Shown: positions 43,601-55,300 of the stretch, piece after piece
How positions within the stretch are numbered: position 1 is the first letter of the stretch
Layout: every line of letters starts with the position of its first letter
Assembly (NCBI GenBank): GCA_002150815.3
Contig: NDFF03000007.1
Span: 372,001-436,000, forward strand
Reading direction: 5' to 3'
Length of the DNA: 64,000 bases
Origin: Grammothele lineata
Lineage: Eukaryota > Basidiomycota > Agaricomycetes > Polyporales > Polyporaceae
Program-made: the position numbers and the translations under genes
The notes under the pieces: model-generated
What the model saw: the letters and a program-made list of their open reading frames with translations, nothing else
Databases searched by the model: none
What the model was told of the DNA's origin: nothing

Positions 43601-44034
43601 AGTGTCCAACCGCGGGAGAACCAAACACTTTGGAGGCGATCTCTCCCCGGAGTAAAGGACTCGATATCTTCCAGATAGACATAGCAAATACTGGAGGACC
43701 TGTACCAGTTGAACATTGAATTGATCGCCTCTGAGAGCTCCGAGCTACTGGTCTGATCGATGCAGCATGTGTCCACCCACGCCAGCTCGTAGTTAGCCTC
43801 CCTAGCCACTTTGCAAAACTGTTTGATTTTCGGAGTGAGGTGTTCTAGAATGGAGGGCTTGTCGGGTTGATAGTGGTCCTCTTGTATCTTTCGAACATCC
43901 TGATACGATAACTCTTGGAGGTCCGCCCGGGGTGGGCCATCCTTGCGCCAGACGTGAGAGAGAATTGCATACGAGCAATCCTGAGGGGATTGCACTGTTG
44001 TGAACTCCCCTGTACCCGTATTGAGGAAGCGCAT
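40666..44034 (-). CDS. HET-domain protein (HET3), single coding exon
   Basis: Longest of the three HET paralogues, 1122 residues. HET blocks are YAILSHVWRKDG, LAWVDTCCIDQTSSSELSEA and RGWTLQELIAPSVILFYD, then GIFGVNMPTMYGEGG. The shared second module shows CWCQHG...CLAIRVTG, SGVASREY and YVLGVEICRW. About 450 disordered residues follow (Ser, Thr, Arg, Pro rich). The C-terminus RGFFGFLRRLAPPWGNK is the counterpart of the HET1 and HET2 tails, here with no intron before it. The ATG at 44034 is preceded in frame by TGA, so MRFLNTGTGEF is the true N-terminus and supports the same start in HET2. An acceptor (CATACAG) 8 bases before the ATG, and an upstream exon bounded by CTCAG and GTATGT (about 44157-44115), indicate a spliced 5' untranslated region. 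Intact. Confidence 0.9.
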   Translation of the reverse strand: MRFLNTGTGEFTTVQSPQDCSYAILSHVWRKDGPPRADLQELSYQDVRKIQEDHYQPDKPSILEHLTPKIKQFCKVAREANYELAWVDTCCIDQTSSSELSEAINSMFNWYRSSSICYVYLEDIESFTPGRDRLQSVWFSRGWTLQELIAPSVILFYDKHWRPIGTKHTLASLIASVSTVDRAVLTFEKSLESVCVASRLSWAAERQTTRAEDRAYSLMGIFGVNMPTMYGEGGPRAFIRLQEEILKHIPDQTLLTWGRVLSPDTSGRFNFYPDGSSPSEQIATHHRSSSSTRRLPALSVKPEYCLLASSPEAFANWSFPDEFEIDVRPEDPESATHLFQLPDGSRAYPSYDITSYGIHTKFPLLKIQNDSLSPAETRYTSMSPTHIALLVSCRRMDQDESQLHGNSHNRTDKAKFYLGLLLRRQGQSNDKGGPTSGGDFFVGATVGGSLSVDEASGRQYDTENYFRVVLVELPSDSVKFRINKTDVYIPYQLQSSTDDDSQTHTHLRQNRSPSPFFVRLAEWSKTLMELQGFKVEPAEGKITVKTSLANRVWAPHEQPQFIISKGGVKLIVQIGRCWCQHGKTNAQGCLAIRVTGDAPPQNPQDAPNEDRTTQDKHHPADHETHVGASTQYWSLQSGVASREYSGDTGAHKILARVTLRSERGSQAGTCYVLGVEICRWDDVSTILHLSQELSPILATSSTTDKPRSPSPRPPERTQTIIPPPAVLATPIHHSSISAGGPVQDSQAVANYASLPEVILASSLLPPESLHSIPSDNSPSSIATHHRTSSRGVGHRQPENALAPYQDSIDLPGRSQSTRTASTRNHTIPRTIIPTAKHHRYSSLHNDTPSARSRQTGRGEITESGIDAQRGAAEHLSGYSRPHALSRSPERMSQSLSLRNHSDSETDAVSFDEERDLPSAPRSASHEQPQRPQNAFQGPPNTARKSTSTDIRSPTARRQTRDDSRPVQPPLSSRSRLRSRGEAEYARRFLAAPNSVAEVGHKLLNAYCNIFRMAHDKSLHQHHDQAYSTDLPIDEGGIEYETTRRGRRTGRTERGTKNTRRGHDRSSEARSTSREDGRNRREQTPGRRRPGLVESVENRGFFGFLRRLAPPWGNKSKGRERGH

Positions 44035-44289
44035 GGTTCAACCTGTATGAATGATGTTAGACGGATCTCCGGCGACGCCGCATGGCTCACGTACGCGGAA
44101 CTTAAGACATACCTGAACACGATGATGATGCCACCCTTTGTTATCGCCGTAGGACCTGAGGGGTGAGTTCTGGTCTTACGGACGCGCAGTTACTGGAAGT
44201 GAGAGTATGAGCAACAAGAAGGCACAGCGGAGACGCACCTCTGGAGGAAAGGGAAGAGATTGTTGATAAATCTAGTCTCACCGTGTGAG

Positions 44290-44297
44290 TTTATAAA
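44290..44297 (-). promoter_or_regulatory. Possible TATA box of HET3
   Basis: TTTATAAA-like element on the minus strand, about 260 bases before the HET3 ATG and upstream of its untranslated exon. Motif match only. Confidence 0.3.
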
Positions 44298-45222
44298 CAA
44301 CCGGCTGTTCGGAGTGTCACATTGGAAGCAGCCGCTTCCCCGCGTCCCTTAGCCCCCAATGACACTGATAGCCTCGGGACCTTTCCATGTGGCGCCGCCA
44401 GTGCTGAAAATTTCGACTACCAATTCATTTCCGGAGACGTCCATGCAGCAAGCCCGATCGAGGGCGGTGCCATAAAATATGTGGTATGATCCAGATGACG
44501 CATGGAAGAGTTATGGCGGCTGTATATTGGTGTCAAGCCCGAGTCTTCTTGTCCTAGTTATACCGTCGCATCGGCACCCATACAACAAAGAGAACTCTCC
44601 AATGAGCACATCAGCTGAAGGGTGGGCCCTCTCCTCCCTGTGAAAGGCATCAGAATAGGAAATAGGCGCCAGAGGCGGTGCGAAGAAGCCTCGTGCGGCC
44701 CACCATGACATGAATGCATTGCATAGAAGGTGGATTCGACTCATTGTAGACAGGCTCTCAGAGCCTGTGACGCCTGGAGGGATGCAATCTTCACCTCCGT
44801 TCACTCGCTGAGTGGAATAGGATCAATTTAGGACTTCCTCTTAGAAGTCTCATTTATGTTACCGCGGGCACCGTCGCGCGTCCGAGTTCCGAAAGCGGGT
44901 GCAATAACCAGTGAAGAGCTCATGGCAAAGCATAGCCTTACCCTTCCAAGGCAGAAAAAAGCTATGTCAACTAATGTCACCTGCCAGTGGATCCCCTTGA
45001 GCGTAACGCCTTTGCACCGGCTCGTGCCTCCGTTTGACGATTCATTGGTTAGAACGTAAGCAGATCTGGCATCAAGGTGACGTAGTGAGTATACACCCAT
45101 TTGATTTCAGGGGAATCCGCACATAGAGAGATATGACGAAGATGTACACGGCCTACTAAGGCGACTTACGGCGATATTGTTATCCTTGGTGACCAAGGTG
45201 CACGGTAACAAAGATATTAGGT
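44298..45222. other. Intergenic stretch with no supported gene
   Basis: Short frames only. A perfect 9-base-arm inverted repeat (ACAGGCTCT/AGAGCCTGT) is seen at about 44750-44768. Confidence 0.4.
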
Positions 45223-45729
45223 TCATAGAATCACCACAGCGAAGGCGTGGAAAGGGCTATGTCTCGCTATCGAGTCCGGTCCGGAGGAGAATTGCAGTGT
45301 GATCTCCGTGGAAAAGTGAAGCCAGCACAGAGCTAACGCCGCCGATACGGCAGACATCGTGGACAACCCAATTCGAGGTTGGACGGTACTTGATGCAGCT
45401 TCCGCGACTTGCTCTTGAGAAAAACGATTCGATATAAGCACTTGAAACACGGATGTTGAAGAGAATGCAGGACTTACGGTGAGTAATACGGTGCGGAGGC
45501 ATATATACACATAAAATACAGCAACCCAGAATCCGCAATGCGACCACATGATCGAAAATCATCAATATGAGAAAGGAGCGCAGCAACTCGCGGATCCCTA
45601 CATACACAGCCTGGGTCCCATACAACATAGCTTTAGCACAGCGAGAGCATGGAATAGAGCAAGACCAAGGAACGTGGATCACCCTGTGCCATATGCAATC
45701 CATATACACTTCTCCGACGACCATGTTAA
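45223..45729 (-). other. Hydrophobic open frames, possibly a relic of a multi-pass membrane protein
   Basis: Minus-strand frames give alternating hydrophobic stretches (FLILMIFDHVVALRILGCCIL; GLSTMSAVSAALALC) of the kind seen in basidiomycete DUF6534-type seven-pass proteins. No continuous model with good splice sites could be built. It may be a decayed gene or chance. Confidence 0.2.
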
Positions 45730-48046
45730 TCAAGATGTCCGATTATCCACCGCGTCGAACGAGATCTGTACGGGGGACATGACTTCCGGACCCGTCCACG
45801 TCCTCGCCAGCCCCGACGTCGGCTGGGGCAGCGGCCGCGGCCGCGGCTGCAACGGTGAAACAGACGGCAGCGGCACTTCCGCACCCGTGCCCGCACCCGC
45901 CTCAGAACCCGCCCCGGAAGCTGAACCCGCCCCTGGGCGCCCCCCTCCCGAATGTCCCACCACGCCCGTCCACCCCGACCCAGACCCGGGGGCCCCGGGC
46001 ATAGAGCCCAAGCGCGCGCCATCGTCCGTGCCCATGCCCGTGCCCGTCCCCAGTCCAGACGACGACGCAGCCTGAGCAGCCCCGATCGCGAACGTCTGCG
46101 GCGGCAGCGGGAACTTGTTCGCCCAGCTCGGGGGCGACGTCAGCGACGGGTCGCGCCGGAGCTCGTGCGGGTACGCGCCCGAGACGGTCGAGGACGTCTC
46201 TGCGCGGTGCGGGGAGGGCAGCCACGAGCTCGTACCTGACCCCGTCCCCGTGCCCGTGCCAGTGCCCGAGTAGGAGGGGAAGTAGGAGTGGGAGTAAGAG
46301 GGCGAGGCGAGGAGCGAGCCTTGGGTGCTGCTGCCCCCTGTCATCATGCGCGCGGAGTAGGCCGAGGGCGGCTGCAAAGCAACGCGCGGGCGAGGGTCAG
46401 CGTCCCGTCTCGGTGAGCGGCAGGGAGAATTTGAAGGGAGCGGAAGCGGGGCATTGGTGGCGGTGCAAACTCTGTACTCGTACTCACCACGCGAGAAGTC
46501 GAGGGCGTCCCCGGGCTCCCCGGGCCGCTCGTGCCGGTGCCGGCGCGCCGCGGGGTGCCGCCGTTCGCGGTCGTCGTCGCCTCGTCGTCGAAGTCCTCGC
46601 CGTCGTGTGATATGATGAGCACGCCGCCGTGCATCGGAGTGTCAGGCCCGTAGACATCCGTCTCCGTCTCCCGCACGGGGGCGAGGGCAAGTCCTGCGGG
46701 GGGACCGCGCGCGGGGCTTAGGTGTGAAGCAGGCCGCCCTGGCAAGGCAACAGCGTCGTGCACAAGCGCAGGCTCGCGCGCCGCACCCGCCTCCCCAAGC
46801 ACCCTCGCCTCCACAGCAGGGCCCTGCCCCTGCCCCTGCCCCCGTAATCCCACAACAGCCCTAACCGAGCTCCCAAACGTCCTCCTCACAGGGGACGGCT
46901 CCGACCCGTCAATGCGGAACCCGGGGTCGGGGGACGTGGGGGAGACGTAGCGCGCGGCGTAGCCCGAGCTCTTGCGGATGCCGTCTTTGAACTTGATGAA
47001 CCGCTCGAGGAACGTCGGGGCGCGCATGGGGGGCACGACTGGGAGGCGCGAGAGGATGCTCGTGCTCGAGGAAGAGGCGGAGGGCTGGGCGGCGTGTCCC
47101 CGCGCGCGGCCCTGGGAGGCGAAGGAGGAGGTGTGGGAGGCGGAGGGGAGGTGGAAGCCCCCTGTGCGTGTGGGCGAGGAGGGGATGGGCGCGGTCGCGT
47201 ACGGGTCGGTGTACCCCCGCTCATGCCCGTGACCACGGCCCGTACCCGTGCTGGACATGGACGTAGTGAGGAGCTCAGTGTCGTCGTCGTCGTCGATCGC
47301 CCAGTCCGTATTCTTCCGCGTCGGGCGGAGGTGGTACGAGCGGCGGACGCCGAGGGCGCGGAGCCACCGCCAGGACGCCATCAGGCGCGTCTCCCCCGGA
47401 AGGCGCGGGAGGGTCTTCTGCTGGGGGTTGGTGTGCCGGGCCCACTTGCGCTTCCAGTACCACCGGAAGAGGAGGTACGCGACGATGCTCACGCCCGCTG
47501 CGACCGCAATGGGGATCGCGACTTGCGCCCCGGTCGACAGTCCTTGCTTTGGTTTTGGTGCTGGAGGAAATCAAAGGGGCGTCAGTGACGCTCGCACGGC
47601 CGTCAGAGAGAACGGTGGGACGCACATGATTGCTGGATCGCCCCTTGCAGGTTGAAGTCGTTGGTGGAAGTCAAGCTTTGGTACGCCCAGCTGGGGATTG
47701 TGCCCTGTCCGACCTGCAAATTGGAAGGGAACGGACCAGGAGATGGGCCACAAGAGTTGTCGCCGGCCCATTGGGGCCAATTAGGTGGTTGGTCGGCTTC
47801 ACACGCCGCGCATGCTGCGCTGACGCTGTACGCCACAGTGTTACTGAATGTACGTCAGCTCAGTTGTCTGCGAAGCATGGCCTAGCAACGCACCACATAC
47901 AATTGGGGTCGTCTGGGATAACGAGGCGCGGTGAGCTTTTCATGTCATAAAGACGAGATGGAAAAGGGGCGTACTATCGCGTCCTTTGCAGGCGTTCTTC
48001 AAGGTATCGCGTACATTGCATGGTGACTGTCCGAATTGGTTGTTCA
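45730..48046 (-). CDS. Single-pass membrane protein with cysteine-rich ectodomain
   Basis: Conserved, uncharacterised Agaricomycete cell-surface type. The traced part starts at an acceptor at 48046: LNNQFGQSPCNVRDTLKNAC, then across two short introns NTVAYSVSAACAACEAD, DNSCGP and IPSWAYQSLT. A membrane segment follows (VAIPIAVAAGVSIVAYLLF) with a basic stop-transfer WYWKRKWARH, then about 500 disordered cytoplasmic residues with SFASQ and FLERFIKFKDGIRKSSGYA. The last exon (from about 46377) is Gly/Ser/Thr/Pro rich with a Gly-Thr repeat. The conserved ectodomain cysteines probably form disulfides. The signal-peptide exon upstream of 48046 was not identified, so the model is incomplete at its 5' end. 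A sensing or cell-wall role would be speculation. Confidence 0.75.
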
Positions 48047-50718
48047 GCTGAAGACGACTCGGTCAGTTGGCTCGTTGATGAAAGTACAGAAGACGAGACG
48101 GAAGCAATTGAGACACGGGCGAATTATAAGGGTGGCGGGCTGCGAACTATGACGGTATGTATAGTATATAAGAACTTGGTTCAGAAGGCATGCGAGACAA
48201 GACCGTCGCAGGGAAGGGTCGTCGCGAGGTTTTAGGGAAAGGGCCGCATATACACATCTTGTTCCTCCCTCATCACTACGCAAAGCCATAGAAATCGAAA
48301 CCCATGGGCTTGGCGCACGATGTACGGGAAAATACAGAAACCAGCGGGATCAGAGACGAGGAAGACATTGTTCTGATGGGGGACGACGGGACCGAGGCCA
48401 ACGGCACGCTCGTCTCACAACGGGGATATATGCGCGGCGCGCCTTCAATGACGCTCTCCTCCCTCCTGCCATGTTTCCCCGCATCGTCATACTGCGCTAG
48501 GCGTCGCCTACGACGGTGGCACTCGCGTGGGCGCCACGATCGAGCGAGCCGTCTCCTCCCATTGAATACGCCTCGATCGGACCCACATACACCCTTACTC
48601 CTCTTCCTGACCCCCATCTTGGCTAACGCGGCGGTACCAAACGAAAATGCTCACCGAGCTCAGGCCATCCCGACATTCCGACTGCATATTTGCGGGCGGC
48701 GCGCGAGGGGCGAAACGAGAGCAACCGTCAGGGCCGTAGCGCTACTACAAAGGAGACGGAGACGCGCACGGTAGACTGGGCGACAACAAGCGCGGCAAGG
48801 ACGAGCTCGAGGGGGAGGATGGACCAGGGGTGGTGCATCGCGCATGTCCTTGTCGGTGGTCCAGAGGAAGGCGGAGGAGGCGTCGAGACGGTGCGCAGCG
48901 GGTCGTCGTCGTGAGGCGCTCGAGAGAAGGTCGGCGTGCGAGGGTGCAGGGAAGCAGGTGCGTGGGTCTAGCGCATGAACGAGCGGGCGCAGTCACAAGC
49001 GGGTCTGGAGAGGGCGAGAGAGAAAAAGAGGGAGAGGAGGTGGGCTGCGAGGACGATCAAGTGTACAGCACGGTGAGGCTGGGGCGCCCTGCAGTGCGCC
49101 CGCGCCGAACTGCACGAGATCTGTCTCGCGTCGCTCAGCGTCACTCGCACCCTGCACGTCCTCCCCGCGGCGACCGGTGCAGCGCCGCCCGTCCCAGTCT
49201 CGGCCCGCCCGCCCAGGGATCCGTGGACCGTCTCCTCCCACAAGCCAATCAGCGCGCCTGGCAGATAGCCGCCCCATCCCCACCGTGCTCGCCGACTGCA
49301 GTGTGATTCCGCACCGCTCTCGCCTTGCTCTCCTTCGCACTGCGGCGTGCGCCTTGCCTTTCTCGTCTGCGCCCCGCCCTTGTATTCCTACCTCCTTGCA
49401 AGCTTCTTTGACGCGGTCGCCGGAGGGCGGTGCTCGCGAGATGGACGCCTCTAGGACGGCTCGCAGGCTGCGATGTGGCGAGATGGCAGAAGGCGCAAAG
49501 ATGGCATTCCAGACGGTCCCATTGCCCGGTCGGTATTCGAGATGGTGGCGAGCAAGTATACCCACGTTACTACCTGTGGGGCTTCTCGGACCGCGGAGGG
49601 GGCTTCTTGGTGAAGAGGCTGGCGTGCGTGAGTACCTACCTCGATGTGTCCAGCGCTCTTCCACGGAGCATGTACACTCCCGACTAGAACAGCTTGTACA
49701 CTTGTCTCTCTGCTCAGATCTATTCAAAGCACTTCCCCCTTTTTTCTAAGATGCTTCACTGCTCCTCTTCAGCTCGCAGCATTGCGCAACAGTGAACGCG
49801 GCTGCGCAGACTCCTATACACAGTACGCCAGAGCGACATACGGTTGTCCACCGCTCACGACGCCGACCAAGCCACGCCCGGAGCAGCTGAGTGGGTATCT
49901 TACAGCGATCGCTACATCAGTGGTGCGGCTTTCGCGGGTCAGACCCTCGTCCACATCGCAATCTAGGTTCCTGGCGCTCTCGGGAGATCGAAACGTACAC
50001 CTAACGTGCGTCACCAAGCCTACCCAGTCGTATCACCGTCACGAGCGGTCCCATTCTAATCAGTTGCTCTCTACGCAACTCGAAATGGTACCGCTCGTGG
50101 ACGCGCGCCTCAGGACCATCATCGTGTCGGTGTTAGCGGACAAGAGTCTTTGTCCATAATGATTGTCCACCACGCCACTTAGGCGCGCCACGCTCTCCAG
50201 ATGAGAACCACACCCTCCCAACGTGCGTCCCAAAGTCTATCCCACGCGACCTCAAGCTCACCACCATCGCCTCAAACTCAGGATTAAGCACCCTTGCTGT
50301 GCCGCACGCGCATGTCTAAACCACACCGGGCCGCAGGGGCCTCGCGTGCGCCTCGTGCTGGCACCGGCAGCAGACGCCGCTTTGAACCACGTTCAACGCC
50401 ATGATCAATGGCGTGCAGGCGGCCCTTTGTGTGGCGAGGCGGTCAAAGCCGCCTCGCCTCGCCTTGCCACGCAAAAGCTCTATACCTATGGCTTCTTCAA
50501 AGCGTCCGGCCTCCAATGGAGCCCTATATCTATGGGAGGTACCAAAGGATGCTCGGCTCTGCACACATCGAGTCCTCTCCCTCGACGCGCACTAGCTGAC
50601 TCGTAGATCCGAGCCACAACCACAACCACCACCCTCGGAGATCGGATCGTTTGACCACCACCCGCGCGCGCCTCACAATAGGCTTTGCAAATCATCGCTA
50701 GTAAATACCGCCCCAGCA
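48047..50718. other. Intergenic stretch with no supported gene
   Basis: Probably contains the missing first exon of the membrane protein (within 48.1-48.4 kb) and the promoter of the small gene at 50719. Overlapping GC-rich frames around 48.8-49.7 kb on both strands lack motifs. Confidence 0.4.
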
Positions 50719-51646
50719 ATGCAGCGCTACAGCCACCCAGACGTCTTCCTCTGCCCCGAATACAACCTCCCAGGCGTGGCCGACCCGACGATGGGGCCGC
50801 TCTCCGGCCCGCACGACGGCGAGCTCTTGAATCCCGACCTGTTTAACTTCGGGCATTACCCCTCGTCGGAGTCGGCGTCCCGCGCGGGGTCGCCTGGGCT
50901 TTACGCGCATTCGGTAAGTGGAAGGTGTTCCTATACGATTCCGGGTGTGCTTCGTAATCTGATTTCCGTGCACGCTGGTACGCAGGCGTCCGCATCTACA
51001 TCTACCTCCGCGTCTTCCTCACCGTCCTCATCCCGGGAAAGCTCCCCACCCCGCTCAACTTCCACATCTTCCTCGCGCCCATCTTCATCTCTATCAGCGT
51101 GGCCCCAAGCGGAGTCAGAGTCAGAAGAACGCAGAAAACTGCGAAAGTTCAGGCGCATGTGCGCGCGCACGCGCAGGCCTTTGCTCGACTTCGCGGTGGA
51201 TTTGGAGAGCCGGAAGATGCGCGCGGTGATGGAGTATAGGAGGAAACAGGTGGGTGTGTGGTTTGTGCGTGAGGTCTCTGGGACTGTCTGTGTGCGGGTG
51301 GGGTGCGCGGCTGGGAGGCGGGGGGAGGAGCGTTCGCGCGCGAGAGGAGATCCTCTTCGTTCCGAGAGAGAGGTGTCCTCTGCTAGATGCCCATCTAGCT
51401 TTCCGATGAGAGCACCCACTCTGGCACGACGTCCCTGCCGCTCGACGCATTACCAATTCCAAGCCTCCCCAATGGCCGTCGCTCTCCCACCGCCATCTGG
51501 AGCGCCGTCTCTCTCGCCCGTGATTTCTGCCTTACGTTCGTACAGTACATATGTAGCTAACCCCTGTCTCCCTCCCCCTCCCCCAGGCTCAGCTGAAGCT
51601 CTCGCAAACGCACCGGAACGCCCCTCCCCCGCAGCGCCTCGAATAA
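50719..51646 (+). CDS. Small basic protein of unknown function, 3 exons
   Basis: Exons 50719-50913, 50986-51249 and 51587-51646 join in phase to 172 residues; splice signals are GTAAGT..ACGCAG and GTGGGT..CCCCAG. The N-terminus is MQRYSHPDVFLCPEYNLPG. The middle is a Ser/Thr-rich low-complexity run. The C-terminal third is charged and probably helical (RRKLRKFRRMCARTRR, LDFAVDLESRKMRAVMEYRR) and ends QRLE. No known domain was recognised, and there is no signal peptide or membrane segment. The second intron (337 bases) is long for the region. Clean phase at both junctions and an orderly last exon argue for a real gene. Confidence 0.6.
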
Positions 51647-52390
51647 GCCCGCGCGTGCGCGACGCCACGCCCGAACCTTACCAAAATGGGCGCGGTCGTG
51701 ACGCGCGGTCTGCGACTCGCGCGTCCGGTGACCTGTGCCCCAAGCCCCCTTGCATATCGCCCATCGTTCGCCCCTGGCGCTGTATACCATCAACGCACTG
51801 TAGCACTACGCATTCACATTTACATCTGTCTCCCCTGTTGTACGCTAGAGTTTTTTCCCTTCGGTTTTGAGGCAATTAGAGAGCGCCGCCGCTCGCGGTG
51901 GCGCAGATACCAGGCATATGCATGAGACCCACGCTGGCGCGCGCACGGAGCAGAGCCGGAACGCGTCCTAGGGCTCGCACGCCCGTCGTCGCACATGTCT
52001 TTCCGCGAATAAGCTTGTCGAAAAGGTTTGCGGCGGGTCGCGGTGCTGCAAGAGTCCTGTCAAGGGACTCCGGATCGCGGGATCTCGCGGTAGGGACGCG
52101 CAATCGAGGGAGCGCCGGGCAGCGCGGGGCTTGGCGCCCACCCCGCGTTTCCCCGCACAGCTCGGACGAGGGGCGAGGGGAGCGGGGGCGTGACGCGTGA
52201 TAACCGACCTCTCCATAAAGCTTGTCCTCCCGTCATGCGCCCTCCCGCTCACTCCGCATTTGTCTCGTCTTCCCTCCTCTCAACTTTGCTCTCCCTCACG
52301 ATTATCTACACCTCTACGATCTAACGTCTACTTACTTCTGAAACTCTCCCACTCCACCACTGACATCCCACCCACGTCTATCTGTCTGCG
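51647..52390. promoter_or_regulatory. Spacer and promoter of the carnitine acyltransferase gene
   Basis: Plus-strand pyrimidine-rich tracts lie just before the ATG at 52391, as is common in fungal promoters. No other gene is seen. Confidence 0.4.
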
Positions 52391-55300
52391 ATGGGACCCG
52401 TCACAAAGTTCCAAGACAACCCGCCCGAGTCGCGCACGCTCGCCCGGCAGTGCGAGCTCCCCCAGCTCCCGATCCCCCCACTCGAAGACACCCTGAAGCG
52501 GTACCTCCGCGCGGTCGAGGGGCTGCAAGACCGGCGAGAACACGAGGCTACGAAGCGCGCGGTCGAGGAGTTCCTGCATGGGGACGGCCCGCGGGTGCAG
52601 GAGAAGCTGAGGGAGTACGCAAAGGACAAGGCGAGGTGCGTACGTCCCGAGTGGGCTTTGAATGGCGGCTTCGTGCTTCTCCCGCTGACTTCTCCGGGAC
52701 CGTGGATCAGCTACATCGAAGAGTTCTGGTGAGGGTTTCGTCACTCGCTGCCGTTTGCGCGCTATGGACTTATCGACCCCCTCCTTTCCGAACGCGCAGG
52801 TACGAGTCCTACCTCTCGCACTCCGACCCGGTCGTCCTCGCCCTCAACCCCTTCTTTGTGCTCGAGTAAGTCCCTCTTCGTACTTCCCGGCTCCGCCCCG
52901 CCTCCCACTCCACCCCCACAATACATTCCCCGCCTCGGAAATCGCTTTCCGACTCGGAAGGGTGATAGACTACAAGCTTGAAGCTGACTTGGCTTCCCGC
53001 GGGGCAGGAACGACCCGACCCCGGACCGCGGGCAACAGCTGCCCCGCGCGGCGTCGCTCATCGTCTCCTCGCTCGGGTTCATCCATGACTTGCGAGCGGG
53101 CGCGCTCGAGCCCGACAGCGTGCGCGGGGCGCCGCTCGACATGGACCAGTATTCGCGCTTGTTCGGCACCGCGCGTATCCCCACTGAGGTGTGTTTGGCC
53201 TTCGCATGGCCCGTGGGCTGTCAAGGAGCGGAGGAAAGGGGGCTAACTCCGCGAATGTTTGTGTACAGCGCGGCTGCAAGATGGAGGTCCACCCCGAGTC
53301 GCGGCACGTCGTCGTCCTCCGGCGCGGGCAGTGCTGTGCGTACTGAATTCCCTCTCCTTCTCCCTTCGCTCGTCTTCTTCTCCGAGCTTCTTTTCTCACG
53401 CTGAATACCTTCGTATATTGACATTGAATAGATTGGTTCGACGTGCTCGACGCGGAGAACAGGCCCGTCCTGACCGAGCGCGAGATTCTCCGGAACTTGC
53501 AGGCGATCGTGTCTGACGCGGACCAGATGCCGATCCACGAGGTGCGTCTCTTCCTGGTCCCCACTCAGTTTCATTGGGCGATCGTGCTTACGTTCTACGT
53601 TCGCACAATCAGGTCGCGAGGAACGCGATCGGGGTGCTCTCGACCGAGAACCGCAAGATCTGGTCGCATTTGCGCAAGGCGCTCGTCCGGGACCGGAATA
53701 ACGCGACGTGCCTTGAGGTTGTCGACAACGCGCTCTTCGTTGTCTGTCTCGACGACGCGGCGCCCGAGAATCTCGCGCAGTTGTGCGATAACTTTTTGTG
53801 TGGCACGTACGACCTCAAGAACGGCACGCAGGTCGGTACGTGCACCAATCGGTGGTATGACAAGGTGCGCGATTCTAGTTCTTAAAGCGAGGACGGTAGA
53901 GTTAACGCATGGGGCGGGCAGCTCCAAATCATTGTCTGTGCAGATGGCGCGGCCGGCATCAACTTTGAGCACACTGGTGTCGACGGCCACACCGTGCTCC
54001 GGTTCGCTGCAGACATCTTCACCGAAGGTCTCATGCTCCTCGCGCGCTCCATCAACCCATCCGCCCCCACCCTCTTCCATGCTCCCCTCTCCCCCTACGC
54101 CCGGTCCTACAAGCCCCCTCGCGGGCAGCACGCCCCGCCCGCGCCCTCCTACGTGATCGACACCGCGCCCAAGAAGCTCGAATGGACGCTCACGCCCGAA
54201 CTCCGCGCGGGCATCCGTTTCGCCGAGACGCGCCTGAGCGACCTCATCTGCCAGAACGACTGCCAGGCGCTCGAGTTCAAGGCGTACGGGAAGAGCTTCA
54301 TCACCGCGCACGGCCTTTCCCCGGACGCGTTCGTCCAGATGGCGTTCCAGGCGGCGTATTACGGCTTGTATGGGCGGACGGAGTGCACGTACGAGCCGGC
54401 GATGACGAAGGCGTTCTTGCATGGGAGGACGGAGGCGATTAGGACGGTGCAGCCGCATTCGGTGGAGTTTGTGAGGACGTTTTTCTCGGAGGCGCTTCCT
54501 GCGCAGAAGGTCGCTGCGCTTCGGAAGGCGTGTAAGGGACATGTCGATCTCACGAAGGAGTGTAGCAAGGGGCTCGGTCAGGACAGGTGCGCGTCTTCGA
54601 ATTCGGGCGGTACTCGGTCCCGCTCTACCCCCTTCCTACTTTCACAACCCTCTAACTGACATATTCTCCGCCCCGCGCACCCGGTAGGCACCTATACGCG
54701 CTGTACTGCCTCCTCCAGCGCGAGCGCGATGCCCAAGCACAATCCGCGCTCGAAGCCGCAGACACCTCGGACGAGCGCCCGACGTCCCCGACGAGCACCA
54801 CCTCGAGCGGGCGCGACTCCGCGGGCGCCCCCGCCCTCCCCGCGATCTTCACAGACCCGGGGTGGCACGTCATCAACCACTCTGTGCTCTCGACGTCCAA
54901 TTGCGGGAACCCTGCGTTGCGTTTGTTCGGGTTCGGGCCTGTCGCGGCGGATGGGTTTGGGATTGGGTATATTATTAAGGATGAGGGTATTTCTGTGTAC
55001 GTTAATGAACTCGCACTCGCAGCCCTCTCGGGGGATCCGGACTTGTACGCTGACACAGACCATACAGATGCGCGTCGTCGAAACACCTCCAGACGCGGCG
55101 CTTCCTCGACACGCTCCAGGGGTGTCTCCTGGACATCCAGCGGATGCTCATCCAGCTGCACCGCGCCGCGAACCCGCGCCCGGAACCGTTCGTCGACCAC
55201 GCTGGGGTCCTGCGCGACTCCAAGACCGGGCGGCCTATCAACGGCGGGGGCAGGCTCGCGGAGGACGATAGGGACGAGGAAGATATGATGCGTGCGTCTT

